Shown: in pieces, positions 1 through 8,423 of the stretch
Position numbering within the stretch: position 1 is the stretch's first letter
Layout of the letters: each line of letters opens with the position of its first letter
Assembly: GCA_030922375.1 (NCBI GenBank)
Contig: JAVEPB010000092.1
Span: 1-64,000 of the forward strand
DNA length: 64,000 nt
Direction: 5' to 3'
Source of the DNA: a bacterium
GTDB taxonomy: Bacteria; UBA8248
Notes under the pieces: generated by a model
The model's database searches: none
The model's input: only the letters and a program-made list of their open reading frames with translations
Told to the model about the DNA's origin: nothing
Made by a program: the position numbers and the translations under genes

Positions 1-700
1 CTTCTCCCTCGAGCGGCTCGGACAGGGGAGCCGCCGAGCCGATTTCGATCTTGATCCGCTCGGCCTCGAACGATCCGATGGAGAGGCCGTGCTCGCGGCG
101 CACGTAGCGCTGGATGCAGGTGTCCATCTCGTCGCCCGCCACGCGCAATGACTCCGAGTAGGCGACGGCGAACTGGGAGATGACCGCCACCTCCGTGGTT
201 CCGCCCCCGATGTCGATGATCATGGAGGCGGCAATCTCCTGAATCGGGAGTTTCGATCCGATGGCCGCCGCCATCGGTTCCTCGATGAGGTGAACTTTAC
301 CCGCGCCGCACTGCAGCGAGGAGTCGATCACCGCCTTCATCTCGACGCTGGTGATACCCGAGGGGACGCAGACCATCATCGTCGGCTGGCTGATCCGCTT
401 TTTGGGGACGACCGAGCCGATGAAATACTTGATCATCGCCTTCGTCACGTCGAAGTCGGCGATGACGCCGTCCTTCATGGGACGGATGGTCTGGATGCTC
501 TCGGGGGTCCGGCCGTACATTTCCTTGGCGCGCTTTCCGACGGCGATGACGTCGCCGCCGTTGTCCGAGTTGAGCGCGACGACGGAGGGTTCGTCGAGAA
601 CGACTCCGCTGTCCTTGGTGTATATCAGCGTGTTCGCGGTTCCGAGATCCATGGCGATCTTCGCGCCGAAAAACGATCTGAAGCGGTTAAACGAGAACAT
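1..700 (-). CDS. mreB: Rod shape-determining protein MreB (N-terminal part; gene runs off the left edge)
   Basis: Bacterial actin homologue that polymerises under the inner membrane and positions the elongasome for lateral cell-wall synthesis. About 233 N-terminal residues are visible; the C-terminal third lies outside the window. Translation on the minus strand begins MFSFNRFRSFFGAKIAMDLG. It shows the phosphate-1 loop (DLGTANT) and the phosphate-2 loop (IDIGGGTTEVAVI), with the MreB-typical EEPMAAAIG between them. The ATG at 698-700 lies inside the end of the upstream signalling gene, with a 14-nt out-of-frame overlap. The two genes are therefore probably co-transcribed and translationally coupled. 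The assignment is secure. Confidence 0.97.
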   Translation of the reverse strand, partial: MFSFNRFRSFFGAKIAMDLGTANTLIYTKDSGVVLDEPSVVALNSDNGGDVIAVGKRAKEMYGRTPESIQTIRPMKDGVIADFDVTKAMIKYFIGSVVPKKRISQPTMMVCVPSGITSVEMKAVIDSSLQCGAGKVHLIEEPMAAAIGSKLPIQEIAASMIIDIGGGTTEVAVISQFAVAYSESLRVAGDEMDTCIQRYVRREHGLSIGSFEAERIKIEIGSAAPLSEPLEGE

Positions 701-2150
701 TGGATGTCATCCCCCCCGTAAGACACATTTGGTTGATTCCTGAGGACTTGGCTGATTTGAGGGCATTCGAGGCGGCCAGGAACAGCGCATCCGTGTCGCC
801 GGCGTTTTCCGGGAAACAGGAGGCGCCCACGCATGCGCTGAGAGAGGTTTCCCTTTGCCCGATTCGAAGGGGGTTCTCGTTGACCGCCATCAGAATGTGA
901 TCGGCCACCGCCTCCGCGTGCTCGGTGGAGGTCCCCTCCAGAAGGAGGAAAAACCGCGCGCCCTCATAGCGGACCAGAATATCCCCGTCCCTCGCGAAGG
1001 GCTCGAGCAGCCCGAACAGGTGACGGGTCAGCTCCTCGGGGCCGGCCGGTCCGTATTCGCTCCGGATGGAATTCACATCGTCGGGCTCGATGTCCAGCAA
1101 GGCGACGCGCCTCCCTCGCGGGCCGGCGTGCAGGAGAATCTCGTCCATCCGGGTCCGGAGAAATTCGAAGTTGCGCCCGCCGGTGGCGGGGTCGAATTCC
1201 GCCCGCTGCCGCCATTTTTTCTCCCGCCTCACGCGCGCGATGGCGTCCGCTACGGGGACCGCGATCACTTCGGCGCGCTTGAGCGCATAAGGGTCGAACT
1301 GGCCCCGCTGGCGGTTGGTGAATCCGAGGACGCCAATCGGTTTTCCGCCGACGATCAGCGGAACAGCCGCTACCGAGCGCGCGTCAAAACCCGGCTCGCC
1401 TTCCTGGAACAGGGGCCTTTTCTTCAGGTCGGGGAGCCTCAGGGACTCGTTTTTGGAGAGGACGTAGCCGGATACGCTCGAGCGGTCGCTTATCTTGATG
1501 TCGTCCATGAAAAGTTCACCGAACCCGGAGGTGCGGACAAGACGCGAAACGCCTGCTTCCTCGTCTTTTAAAACGAGGAAGCAGGCGGTGAAGGGGACCA
1601 ATCCGCGTGGTACAAGGCAGATCGCGTTGAGCAGCTGATCCTCGCTGTCGCACGAGTGCAGCGAAGCGAGGTAGCTGCCGAACGACTCGACGTTGACGCT
1701 CCGGCGTTCTACTTTCGCCGCCATTAAAGCGCCGTCCACCAGGTAAGCGAATTGCTGGGCGAACCCTGCTAGTATTTTTTGACTTTTGTTGGTGAAGGAC
1801 CACCGTTTTTTACCGTCCACGGCGAGGGCCCCTTTCGTCATCGTCGAGGGAAGGGGGGCCGCCATGAAGGTCTTGATGTCTTCGTCGCGGCCGTAGTAGC
1901 CGAGAACGATGGTGTCCTTGTCGAATTGGTTGATGCTGAGCGGTTCGTCGTTCTCCAGTACCCAGCCCATGAAACCCTGGCCGTGTTTGATTGAGGCGTT
2001 GGGGGTGATGTGGGGGCTCAGGCTGTGAAAGGTGGTCAGTTGGAACTCTTTTCGCCGCTTATTCTCGAGAAACAGACAGGCCGAATAGGCTTCTGTCACA
2101 TTGCTGACCAGGGTAATGAGAGAAAACAGGTCTCTTTCCAGGTTGGTCAT
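687..2150 (-). CDS. GAF-GAF-GGDEF-like regulator with degenerate GGDEF signature
   Basis: 487-aa soluble protein. Residues ~1-150 and ~155-300 look like two GAF sensor modules (for example GVLGFTNRQRGQFDPYAL in the second). Residues ~320-470 look like a GGDEF fold: the entry motif DPATGGRNFEFLR resembles DPLTGLxNRxxF, followed by VALLDIEPDD. The signature GGDEF loop reads EGARF (about 951-965), so diguanylate cyclase activity is unlikely; a regulatory or nucleotide-sensing role is inferred. The ATG at 2150 is preferred over the in-frame GTG at 2183. It has an AGGA box six bases upstream, whereas the GTG lies only six bases from the predicted -10 box. The 3' end overlaps mreB by 14 nt. No transmembrane segment is seen. 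Confidence 0.85.
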   Translation of the reverse strand: MTNLERDLFSLITLVSNVTEAYSACLFLENKRRKEFQLTTFHSLSPHITPNASIKHGQGFMGWVLENDEPLSINQFDKDTIVLGYYGRDEDIKTFMAAPLPSTMTKGALAVDGKKRWSFTNKSQKILAGFAQQFAYLVDGALMAAKVERRSVNVESFGSYLASLHSCDSEDQLLNAICLVPRGLVPFTACFLVLKDEEAGVSRLVRTSGFGELFMDDIKISDRSSVSGYVLSKNESLRLPDLKKRPLFQEGEPGFDARSVAAVPLIVGGKPIGVLGFTNRQRGQFDPYALKRAEVIAVPVADAIARVRREKKWRQRAEFDPATGGRNFEFLRTRMDEILLHAGPRGRRVALLDIEPDDVNSIRSEYGPAGPEELTRHLFGLLEPFARDGDILVRYEGARFFLLLEGTSTEHAEAVADHILMAVNENPLRIGQRETSLSACVGASCFPENAGDTDALFLAASNALKSAKSSGINQMCLTGGMTSNVLV

Positions 2151-2188
2151 GAAAAATCCTGCACGGGGCGAAGCCGGGAACACCTTGG

Positions 2189-2217
2189 ATATTACATAGA
2201 AGGAAGCGTTGTCTCAA
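2189..2217 (-). promoter_or_regulatory. Sigma70-type promoter for the GGDEF-mreB operon
   Basis: On the minus strand TTGAGA (2212-2217; 5/6 match to TTGACA) is followed by a 17-nt spacer and TAATAT (2189-2194; 4/6 match to TATAAT). The predicted transcript start is roughly 30 nt upstream of the ATG at 2150. The flanking DNA is AT-rich, unlike the rest of the window. Confidence 0.6.
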
Positions 2218-2453
2218 GTAAATTTTTAAGTGTCATCTGTAACTATTTGTTATATATGTCAATAAACGTGAAAATATTTTTCAGACCCCGGGATACCCTA
2301 ATGTGAATTATGCGGTAAAAGTTGTAATTAATTGTTTTTTAATATGTTATAGCGTCAAAACATGAAAGGTATGAGAATCTATATATGGGGATCCAATCAG
2401 GAAATCAAACTATATCTGGGGTTTAAAAAATTCGCGGCCGAACGATGGAACGA
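2218..2453. other. AT-rich intergenic spacer without a gene
   Basis: With the promoter and 5' leader, about 300 nt separate the Nudix gene from the GGDEF gene. The spacer is strikingly AT-rich for this genome, with runs such as TTAATTGTTTTTTAATATG. It must contain the end of the Nudix transcript, but I see no convincing terminator hairpin. A second TTGACA box occurs on the minus strand at about 2255-2260 without a good partner -10 box. No ORF, tRNA or repeat was recognised. Confidence 0.5.
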
Positions 2454-3023
2454 TCACGCGCCGAGAAGCTTTTCACCGGTCCAGGACCGCCAGTCGCGGA
2501 AGGCGGCGCGTGTGGTGTCGAAGGCCAGGTCATCGAAAGGAATTTCATCGGGCCCGACGAGCCGCAGCTCCGTGCTCTCGGCGAGGGCGCGCGGCTCCCC
2601 TCCGGTTACCTCTCCGGCGTAAACGATCAGGACCGTCGGATTCCCCGGGAAAGAGTAAACGCCCAGAAGCGGACCCATCCTCACATCGACGCCGGCTTCC
2701 TCTTTTGTTTCGCGGGCGGCGGCTTCGCTGACCACCTCGCCGCGATTGACGAAGCCTCCGGGAAAAGTCCAGAGACCCTTTCCCGGGTTGTACGCCCTCT
2801 TGAGGATAATGGCCCTTCCGTCGATGGACGGAATGACGCCGGCCGCGACCTTGGGGTCGAGAAAATGAACGTGTTTGCACTTTGGACCGTCGCAGCAAAG
2901 CTGCATCGAGCCATCGCCCTCCGTCCAGGCGCGATAGACGAGTTCCGAACCGCAGGAAACGCAGAAACGGATGTTTCCCCCGAGGTGAGGGTGGGCCGCG
3001 GGAGGGGGAGAAAGTTCGCTCAT
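2454..3023 (-). CDS. Nudix hydrolase with N-terminal zinc ribbon
   Basis: 189 aa. An N-terminal zinc ribbon (CVSC at ~21-24 and a second Cys pair, CCDGPKC, at ~43-49) precedes a Nudix domain. The Nudix box GX5EX7REUXEEXGU is complete: GFVNRGE, then seven residues, then RETKEEAGV. Nudix enzymes hydrolyse nucleoside diphosphates linked to another moiety. The zinc-ribbon architecture resembles NudC/YjaD-type or ADP-ribose pyrophosphatase-like proteins, but the substrate cannot be read from the sequence. The ATG at 3023 is chosen because it forms an ATGA overlap with the stop of the upstream metallo-beta-lactamase gene, implying translational coupling. A longer in-frame start at 3053 would overlap that gene further. 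Confidence 0.88.
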   Translation of the reverse strand: MSELSPPPAAHPHLGGNIRFCVSCGSELVYRAWTEGDGSMQLCCDGPKCKHVHFLDPKVAAGVIPSIDGRAIILKRAYNPGKGLWTFPGGFVNRGEVVSEAAARETKEEAGVDVRMGPLLGVYSFPGNPTVLIVYAGEVTGGEPRALAESTELRLVGPDEIPFDDLAFDTTRAAFRDWRSWTGEKLLGA

Positions 3024-3682
3024 TGAAGGAAGTTTTCGGCGCCTTCCTGGCAATACGGGTTTGTTTCCTTCTCGCGACCGATGGTGGTTTCGGGCCCGTG
3101 GCCGGGGTACACCACCGTATCGTCGGGAAGGGGGAGCAGCTGCGTCCGGATGGAATTCAAGAGGGTTTTGGCGCTTCCCATGTATAAATCCGTCCGCCCG
3201 ATCGAGCCGGCGAAAAGCGCATCGCCCACGATGGCATGGCCGGTCCCGTTTTCGCCGCCCGGCCAGTAGAGGGTGATGTTTCCGGGAGCGTGTCCGTCAG
3301 TCAGTCTGATCTCGAATGTAATATCACCGACCGTCAGACTCTCGCCGGGAGCGAAGAACCCGTCCACTTCGGGAACCTCCGGTTCCGGAAACCCGTACCC
3401 CTGCGCGACGGCGGGCATGCTCCGGAGGTTGTGAAGCTCCGCTTCGTGAAGAAGATAGGGAAGGCCGAGCTTTTCCTTTGCCTCGGCGACCCCCTCGGCA
3501 TGATCGAGGTGGGCGTGGGTGCCGACGAGGCGGGTCAGGCGAAGCCCGGCCGCCCGGGCCGCCTCGATGACGAGGTCCACCTCCGCGCCGGGATCGACGT
3601 AGATTCCCTCGCCGGTTTTCTCGCAGCCGACGATATAGCTGTTCATCTGAAACGGGCCGACGGCCAGGCGTTCGATAATCAT
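3020..3682 (-). CDS. MBL-fold metallo-hydrolase (glyoxalase II-like)
   Basis: 220 aa, typical for single-domain glyoxalase II-like hydrolases. The metal motif THAHLDHAEG (HxHxDH) lies at about residues 55-64, with GHAPGNITLYWPGG and VYPGHGPETTIGREK supplying later ligands. Such enzymes use a dinuclear Zn/Fe centre to hydrolyse thioesters or related bonds in the cytoplasm; the substrate here is unknown. The gene overlaps the Nudix gene by four bases, so both are probably made together. The start ATG at 3680-3682 has a weak GGA-type box upstream. Confidence 0.9.
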   Translation of the reverse strand: MIIERLAVGPFQMNSYIVGCEKTGEGIYVDPGAEVDLVIEAARAAGLRLTRLVGTHAHLDHAEGVAEAKEKLGLPYLLHEAELHNLRSMPAVAQGYGFPEPEVPEVDGFFAPGESLTVGDITFEIRLTDGHAPGNITLYWPGGENGTGHAIVGDALFAGSIGRTDLYMGSAKTLLNSIRTQLLPLPDDTVVYPGHGPETTIGREKETNPYCQEGAENFLQ

Positions 3683-3797
3683 CGAATGTTTCCATCCATG
3701 AATAGCGGAGGATTCGGCGGAAGAGATCGAGGCGCGGCTCCCGCAAGACGTCTCAAGGCGCTACAGAACCCGCGCGAAAACGTTCGGAAAAATCCGG

Positions 3798-4697
3798 TCA
3801 GGATGACGGCGGAGAAAGAACGATGTCGATGCGCCGGTTCTTGTTCCTTCCCGTTTTGGTCGAGTTGTTCGCGATGGGGCGAAATTCGCCCATGCCCGCC
3901 GCCGATATCCGTCTCGGGTCGATGTTTCCAATCTCGACCAGGAACCGCAGAATGCGCGTTGCCCGGGCCGCCGAAAGCTCCCAGTTGGACTCCCAGCGCT
4001 CGATGAGCCTGTCGCTGATGGGGATGTTGTCGGTATGGCCCTGAACCTGGATTTCCCGGTTAATGTAGCGGTTAAAAATTCGCGAGATTTTTTTGAGATG
4101 GTTTTTTCCGCTGGCCCGAATCCTGGCGCTCCCCGAGGAAAACAGAATAGAGCTGGCGAGACTGATAACGACATTTTCCTCCCGGCGGGATATGGAAACC
4201 GTACCCGACGATGATTCCCTCGAAAACTGCGCGGCCATGTCTTTTTTCAGTTGCTCCTGCAGCCGGAGACGGTCCTCGAACCGGTCCAGCTTTTGGCGCA
4301 TCCCGACGAGGGATTTCTCGAGGGTCCGCTCTCTGTCCCGGCTTTTCTCGACAGCGCTTTTGAGCCGGGCGCTTTCTTTTTGAGCCGACTTGCCCTCCTG
4401 GCTTTGAAAGGAAAGTCGGGTCCGCGTATCGGCCAAGCTCGATTCGAGTTTTTGCCCGTGGCGCCGGGACATGGTGAGCGATTGGGCGAGCTCTTCGTTT
4501 TCCAGCTGGCTGTCCCTGATCTGTTTTCGGAGGTCGTCGGTGCTCCTGCGAAGGGAGGCGATCCGGGTCCGGGAGATGTCCAAATCCTTCCTGAGACCCG
4601 ACGCCTCGGAGACTTTCTTTTCGTAGTCCTCGACGCTCACGCACCCGGAAAGGGCCAGGAGGCAAGCCAGGGCAAGGGCCCCGTATGGTTTATTCAT
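3798..4697 (-). CDS. OmpA/MotB-domain lipoprotein with coiled-coil stalk
   Basis: 299 aa. The N-terminus is a lipoprotein signal ending LALSGC, with lipidation expected at Cys19. Residues ~25-165 are a charged heptad-rich region likely to form a coiled coil. Residues ~175-299 are an OmpA/MotB C-terminal domain with the peptidoglycan-binding core VQGHTDNIPIS and the helix segment NWELSAARATRILRFLVE. The protein probably links the outer membrane or the periplasmic face of a membrane to murein. The ATG at 4697 overlaps the fbp stop as ATGA, tying it translationally to a gluconeogenesis enzyme, an unusual pairing. MotB-like or YiaD-like roles are both possible. Confidence 0.88.
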   Translation of the reverse strand: MNKPYGALALACLLALSGCVSVEDYEKKVSEASGLRKDLDISRTRIASLRRSTDDLRKQIRDSQLENEELAQSLTMSRRHGQKLESSLADTRTRLSFQSQEGKSAQKESARLKSAVEKSRDRERTLEKSLVGMRQKLDRFEDRLRLQEQLKKDMAAQFSRESSSGTVSISRREENVVISLASSILFSSGSARIRASGKNHLKKISRIFNRYINREIQVQGHTDNIPISDRLIERWESNWELSAARATRILRFLVEIGNIDPRRISAAGMGEFRPIANNSTKTGRNKNRRIDIVLSPPSS

Positions 4698-5737
4698 CGT
4701 CCCAGCCCCTCCGAAAGAAACCGTTCGGCGTCCGCCACATCTTCTTTGCAGCCGACGAAAAAAGGAACGCGCTGGTGAAGCTCCCCGGGCACGATGTCCA
4801 TAATGCGGTGCCTGCCGTTGCTCGCCGCGCCGCCGGCCTGCTCCACGATGAAGGACATCGGATTGCACTCGTAGATAAGGCGGAGCTTTCCGTTCGGATT
4901 CGCCTTGTCGCCCGGATAAAGGAATATGCCTCCCTTGAGGAGGTTCCGGTGAAAGTCGGCGACGAGGGAGCCGATGTAGCGGGCCGAGTAGGGGCGCCCG
5001 GTCGCCTTGTCGCTTTCCTTGAGGTGGGCGATGTAGCGCGCCACCGGCTCGTCCCACTTCCCGGAGTTCCCCTCGTTGATGCTGTAGATTTTTCCCCGCG
5101 GCGGAATCTTGATGTTGGGATGCGACAGAAAAAACTCACCGACCGAGGGATCGAGGGTGAACCCGTTCACGCTGTTTCCGGCCGTGTAAACGAGCATGGT
5201 CGAAGAGCCGTAAATGACGTACCCGGCGCAAACCTGCTCGGTTCCGGGTTGGAGAAAATCCTCCATCGTCGCCTCGGGGTTCGTGGTCTTTCTTTTCAGG
5301 ATGGAAAAAATGGAGCCGATGCTTACGTTCACGTCGATGTTGGAGGAGCCGTCCAGCGGGTCGTAGACGACGACGTACTCCCCATCGTCCAGGTAGTCGC
5401 CGGAGACGATATAGGGATCGTCCATTTCCTCGCTGGCGAGGGCGGCGACGGACCCGTGGTGATCCAGCGCGCGGCGGAGGACCTCGTCGGCGTAAGTGTC
5501 CAGTTTCTGGACTTCCTCGCCCTGAATGTTCGTATGGCCGGTCAGGCCGAGAATGTCCACGAGGCCCGCCTTGTTCACTTCGGCGTTGATGATTTTGGCG
5601 GCAAGCGAAATCTGGCTGATCAGGGTTGTGAAAACGCCCCGGGCCTGCGGAAATTTTCTCTCCTCTTCCTTGACGTGCCGCTCCAGGGTAATTCCTTTTT
5701 CGAGCTCGGCCTCGGCCGTTGCCGCTTGTGGACTCAT
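4694..5737 (-). CDS. fbp: Fructose-1,6-bisphosphatase class I
   Basis: 347 aa. Hydrolyses fructose-1,6-bisphosphate to fructose-6-phosphate plus phosphate in gluconeogenesis. The family signature VVYDPLDGSSNID is intact at about residues 120-132, and the upstream ASEEMDD supplies metal-binding acids. C-terminal substrate-site segments such as GGIFLYPGD and YECNPMSFIVEQAGG are also present. The ATG at 5737 (MSPQAA) has a GAGG box eight bases upstream and is preferred to the longer GTG start at 5788. The class I aldolase gene lies immediately upstream on the same strand, so the two steps of the lower hexose-phosphate pathway are co-located. Confidence 0.97.
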   Translation of the reverse strand: MSPQAATAEAELEKGITLERHVKEEERKFPQARGVFTTLISQISLAAKIINAEVNKAGLVDILGLTGHTNIQGEEVQKLDTYADEVLRRALDHHGSVAALASEEMDDPYIVSGDYLDDGEYVVVYDPLDGSSNIDVNVSIGSIFSILKRKTTNPEATMEDFLQPGTEQVCAGYVIYGSSTMLVYTAGNSVNGFTLDPSVGEFFLSHPNIKIPPRGKIYSINEGNSGKWDEPVARYIAHLKESDKATGRPYSARYIGSLVADFHRNLLKGGIFLYPGDKANPNGKLRLIYECNPMSFIVEQAGGAASNGRHRIMDIVPGELHQRVPFFVGCKEDVADAERFLSEGLGR

Positions 5738-5815
5738 GGTCTCCGCCTCATTTCGGGAGAGGGTGGTGGACGAACGATGTTTTAACACGGACCGCCAAAA
5801 ACGCGGCGCCGGCCC

Positions 5816-6844
5816 TTATACGGCGACGACCTCCTCTTCCATGGCGGCGGAGTAGGAGCCCGACCGCGCGGCGCCGTTGCACTTGGCGCGATGATACAAA
5901 ACCTTTTGAGCGAGAGGGACGTTCGAGGCCTCGCCGACCCAGGCTTTCAGGGCGGGGGCCTGAAGGGCGCGTCCGTACGAGAAGCTCAGCTCCCAGGGGC
6001 GGGGGCCGGTGGCGTTCATCGCGTTGAGGTGGGCAGTGGCCTCCTCGTCGGTCTGGCCTCCCGAGAGGAAAGCGATTCCCGGAACGCCTTCCGGCACGGC
6101 GCTCTTCAGGCAGCGCAGGGTTTGCTCGGCCACCTCCTCCACTCCCGCCCGCGAGGGGCAATCCTTCCCGGAGAGGACCATGTTGGGTTTGAGGATCATT
6201 CCCTCGAGGAGGACCCGTTGTTTGGAGAGCTCATCGAAAACGCATTTGAAGGTCGCTTCCGAGGCTTCGTAGCAGGCTTCGATCGTGTGGCCGCCGTCCA
6301 TGAGAACCTCGGGCTCGACGATGGGGACCAGGCTGGCTTCCTGCGACAGGGCCGCGAAGCGGGCCAGCGCGTGGGCGTTGGCCTCGATGGCGTAAGAGGA
6401 GGGGAGTCCTTCGCCGATGTTGATGACCCCGCGCCATTTCGTGAACCGGGCGCCGAGGCCGTAGTACTCCTTCAGACGGTCCCGGAGGCCGTCGAGGCCC
6501 TCGGTCACCGTCTCTCCGGGAGCGCCGGCGAGCGATTTCGCGCCTTTGTCCACCTTGATGCCGGGGAGGATGCCCAGCCCGGCGAGGAGAGCGGGAAAAG
6601 GGGTTCCGTCCCGGGCGCTCTGGCGAAGCGTCTCGTCGAAGAGGATGACGCCGCTGATGAAGTCCTCGACGCCCTTGGTGGTGAAAAGCATCTCCCGGTA
6701 GGAGCGGCGGTTTTCCTCCGTGGATGGGACGTTGATCGAATCAAAGCGCTTTTTGATGGTGCCGTCGCTTTCGTCCGCGGCGAGAATTCCCTTGCCGGCA
6801 GCCACCATCTTGATTGCGTTGGTTTCGATCTCATTTGTGGTCAT
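5816..6844 (-). CDS. fba: Fructose-bisphosphate aldolase class I
   Basis: 342 aa. Reversibly cleaves fructose-1,6-bisphosphate to glyceraldehyde-3-phosphate and dihydroxyacetone phosphate through a Schiff-base lysine. The motif GMILKPNMVLSGKD (about residue 215) carries that lysine. GKGILAADESDGTIKKRF at the N-terminus and FLSGGQTDEEATAHLNAMN near the C-terminus are class I hallmarks. It is the first gene of a fba-fbp pair on the minus strand, 78 nt apart. A weak promoter candidate lies upstream at about 6900-6928 (TTCGGA, 17 nt, TAATAT). Class I aldolases are less common than class II in Gram-negative bacteria. Confidence 0.97.
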   Translation of the reverse strand: MTTNEIETNAIKMVAAGKGILAADESDGTIKKRFDSINVPSTEENRRSYREMLFTTKGVEDFISGVILFDETLRQSARDGTPFPALLAGLGILPGIKVDKGAKSLAGAPGETVTEGLDGLRDRLKEYYGLGARFTKWRGVINIGEGLPSSYAIEANAHALARFAALSQEASLVPIVEPEVLMDGGHTIEACYEASEATFKCVFDELSKQRVLLEGMILKPNMVLSGKDCPSRAGVEEVAEQTLRCLKSAVPEGVPGIAFLSGGQTDEEATAHLNAMNATGPRPWELSFSYGRALQAPALKAWVGEASNVPLAQKVLYHRAKCNGAARSGSYSAAMEEEVVAV

Positions 6845-7232
6845 CGCTCCGCCCCCCTGCAGGATAAATCGTTAAGTATCCGGACTTCGGACCTCTAAGA
6901 TATTAATATAGGATTGAATCCCTCCGAACGGGCTGGAATTTTAACAAATCTTCCGCCGGATAGAAACATTTGGAGAAAGAGAAATAGCCTGAATTTCGCG
7001 GCATATCCTCCCCTCCGCCGGGGGCGGTGTCGATGGTGCCGCCGTGGGTGGCGCTGGGACCGGATCGGGTTGTCGGCGAAATAGTCTATATTCTCCGGTC
7101 GGTATCTGAGATCGGGGCCGCCTCGGCAGGCGGCCACCCTTCGCCAAGGGGCGGAGGGGTCGGCGCCCGAAGGCGCGGAAGTGCCGCTCAGTAAGATGGC
7201 GGGATGTCTGGATGACAGGAGGGCGGCCGAGG
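6845..7232. other. Divergent intergenic region between fba and the MFS gene
   Basis: About 390 nt with no convincing gene. The part nearest fba is AT-rich and holds a weak minus-strand promoter candidate (TTCGGA at 6923-6928, 17 nt, TAATAT at 6900-6905). The part nearest the MFS gene is GC-rich, with short inverted segments around 7130-7160. It ends in the GGAGG ribosome-binding site for the ATG at 7233. No RNA family was recognised. Confidence 0.45.
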
Positions 7233-8411
7233 ATGAAAAGGAGGTTTTGGGCGCCCGTCGTCTGGCGGATACCGGCATTTTATTTTTTCCATTTCTTCGG
7301 CGTGGGCGTCACCCTCCCATTCTTGAACGTCTACTACCATTCGGTTGGAATCACGGCGGCCCAGCTGGGTTATCTGAACGCAGCGGCCAGGGTATCGACC
7401 TCTTTGGTGCCTCCGCTGGCCGGAGCGCTGGCCGACAGGCTGCGCCGGTGCCGCGAGATTATGCTCGTCTGTGTGGCGGTGAGCAGCCTTGCCGCCCTGG
7501 GCTTTTGGTGGAGGGGAGGTTTCTGGTTTTTTCTTGTGCTGATTATCTTGTATTCGGCTTCCCGGGGCGCGATTGGTCCCATCGCGGAAAATGTCTCTCT
7601 CCGGCAAATCGAGGCCAGCGGCGGCGAATACGGCCGCCTTAGATGGTGGGGTTCGCTGGGGTTTATTGTCGCCGCCCTGGTGGTCGGAAGGCTTATTGAG
7701 GTGCATTCGATCAGCCTGATGTTTCCTGTCTTGTTCGTCAGCGGGATGTTCCTCATTGGCGTGGTCGGGACCTTTCCCGGAGAATGGGAGGGAACCCAAT
7801 CCGATTTTCGAGGCAACCTGGAAGAGCTCCTGAAGAATAAATCGCTGCTCAATTTTTTCTGCGCCGCCGTTTTGGCCGCGGTGAGTTCGGGGCCGTTTGG
7901 CCTTTATTTCAGCATTTATCTCGGCCAGCTTGGCTCGTCGGCTTTTATTATCGGACTGGCCTGGACTGTGGGCGTTGTCAGCGAGATTTTCTTTTTGTGG
8001 TTCGCCGGCGGCATTCAAAATCGAATCGGGCTTAAAGGGATGATAGCCACGGGGATTTTTGCCTTGGCTCTCAGGTGGGAGTTTACGACCTGGACGACCA
8101 ATGTGCCGATCCTGATTGCGATTCAGGCGCTTCACGGCCTGACATTCGGAATATACCACGTGGGGGCCATTCAATACGTGGACCAGATGAGCGGCGAGGC
8201 GATCAAAAACACGGGCCAGGCGCTGTATAGCGCCGCCACTTTCGGGCTCGGTTCAACCGTTGGGGTGTTGCTGGCCGGATGGCTTCTCCCCTCCCTGGGA
8301 TTTATTGTGTTGATGCATCTGAGTGCGATACTGGCGCTAATCGCGGGAGTTTGGTTTGTCGTATCGACGAACATTCGACCCCCCAAACCCCCGGCGCCCT
8401 CCGGTTCTTAA
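7233..8411 (+). CDS. MFS transporter (MFS_1-like, 12 TM)
   Basis: 392 aa, strongly hydrophobic with about 12 transmembrane segments, a major facilitator carrier of the inner membrane. The first half contains the loop 2-3 signature in degenerate form (GALADRLRRCREI). GYLNAAARVSTSLVPPLAG and EYGRLRWWGSLGF recall the PPP/HcaT and nucleoside:H+ symporter-like branch; the substrate is not predictable. The ATG at 7233 is chosen because GGAGG lies ten bases upstream; an in-frame ATG at 7212 lacks a ribosome-binding site. The C-terminus is a proline-rich tail. It converges on the small TusA-like gene. Confidence 0.85.
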   Translation: MKRRFWAPVVWRIPAFYFFHFFGVGVTLPFLNVYYHSVGITAAQLGYLNAAARVSTSLVPPLAGALADRLRRCREIMLVCVAVSSLAALGFWWRGGFWFFLVLIILYSASRGAIGPIAENVSLRQIEASGGEYGRLRWWGSLGFIVAALVVGRLIEVHSISLMFPVLFVSGMFLIGVVGTFPGEWEGTQSDFRGNLEELLKNKSLLNFFCAAVLAAVSSGPFGLYFSIYLGQLGSSAFIIGLAWTVGVVSEIFFLWFAGGIQNRIGLKGMIATGIFALALRWEFTTWTTNVPILIAIQALHGLTFGIYHVGAIQYVDQMSGEAIKNTGQALYSAATFGLGSTVGVLLAGWLLPSLGFIVLMHLSAILALIAGVWFVVSTNIRPPKPPAPSGS

Positions 8412-8423
8412 CGCAAAGGGATA

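Noticed and set aside
2151-2183. Longer GGDEF protein start at GTG 2183
   Set aside because: It lies six bases from the predicted -10 box and has no Shine-Dalgarno, while the ATG at 2150 has AGGA at proper spacing.
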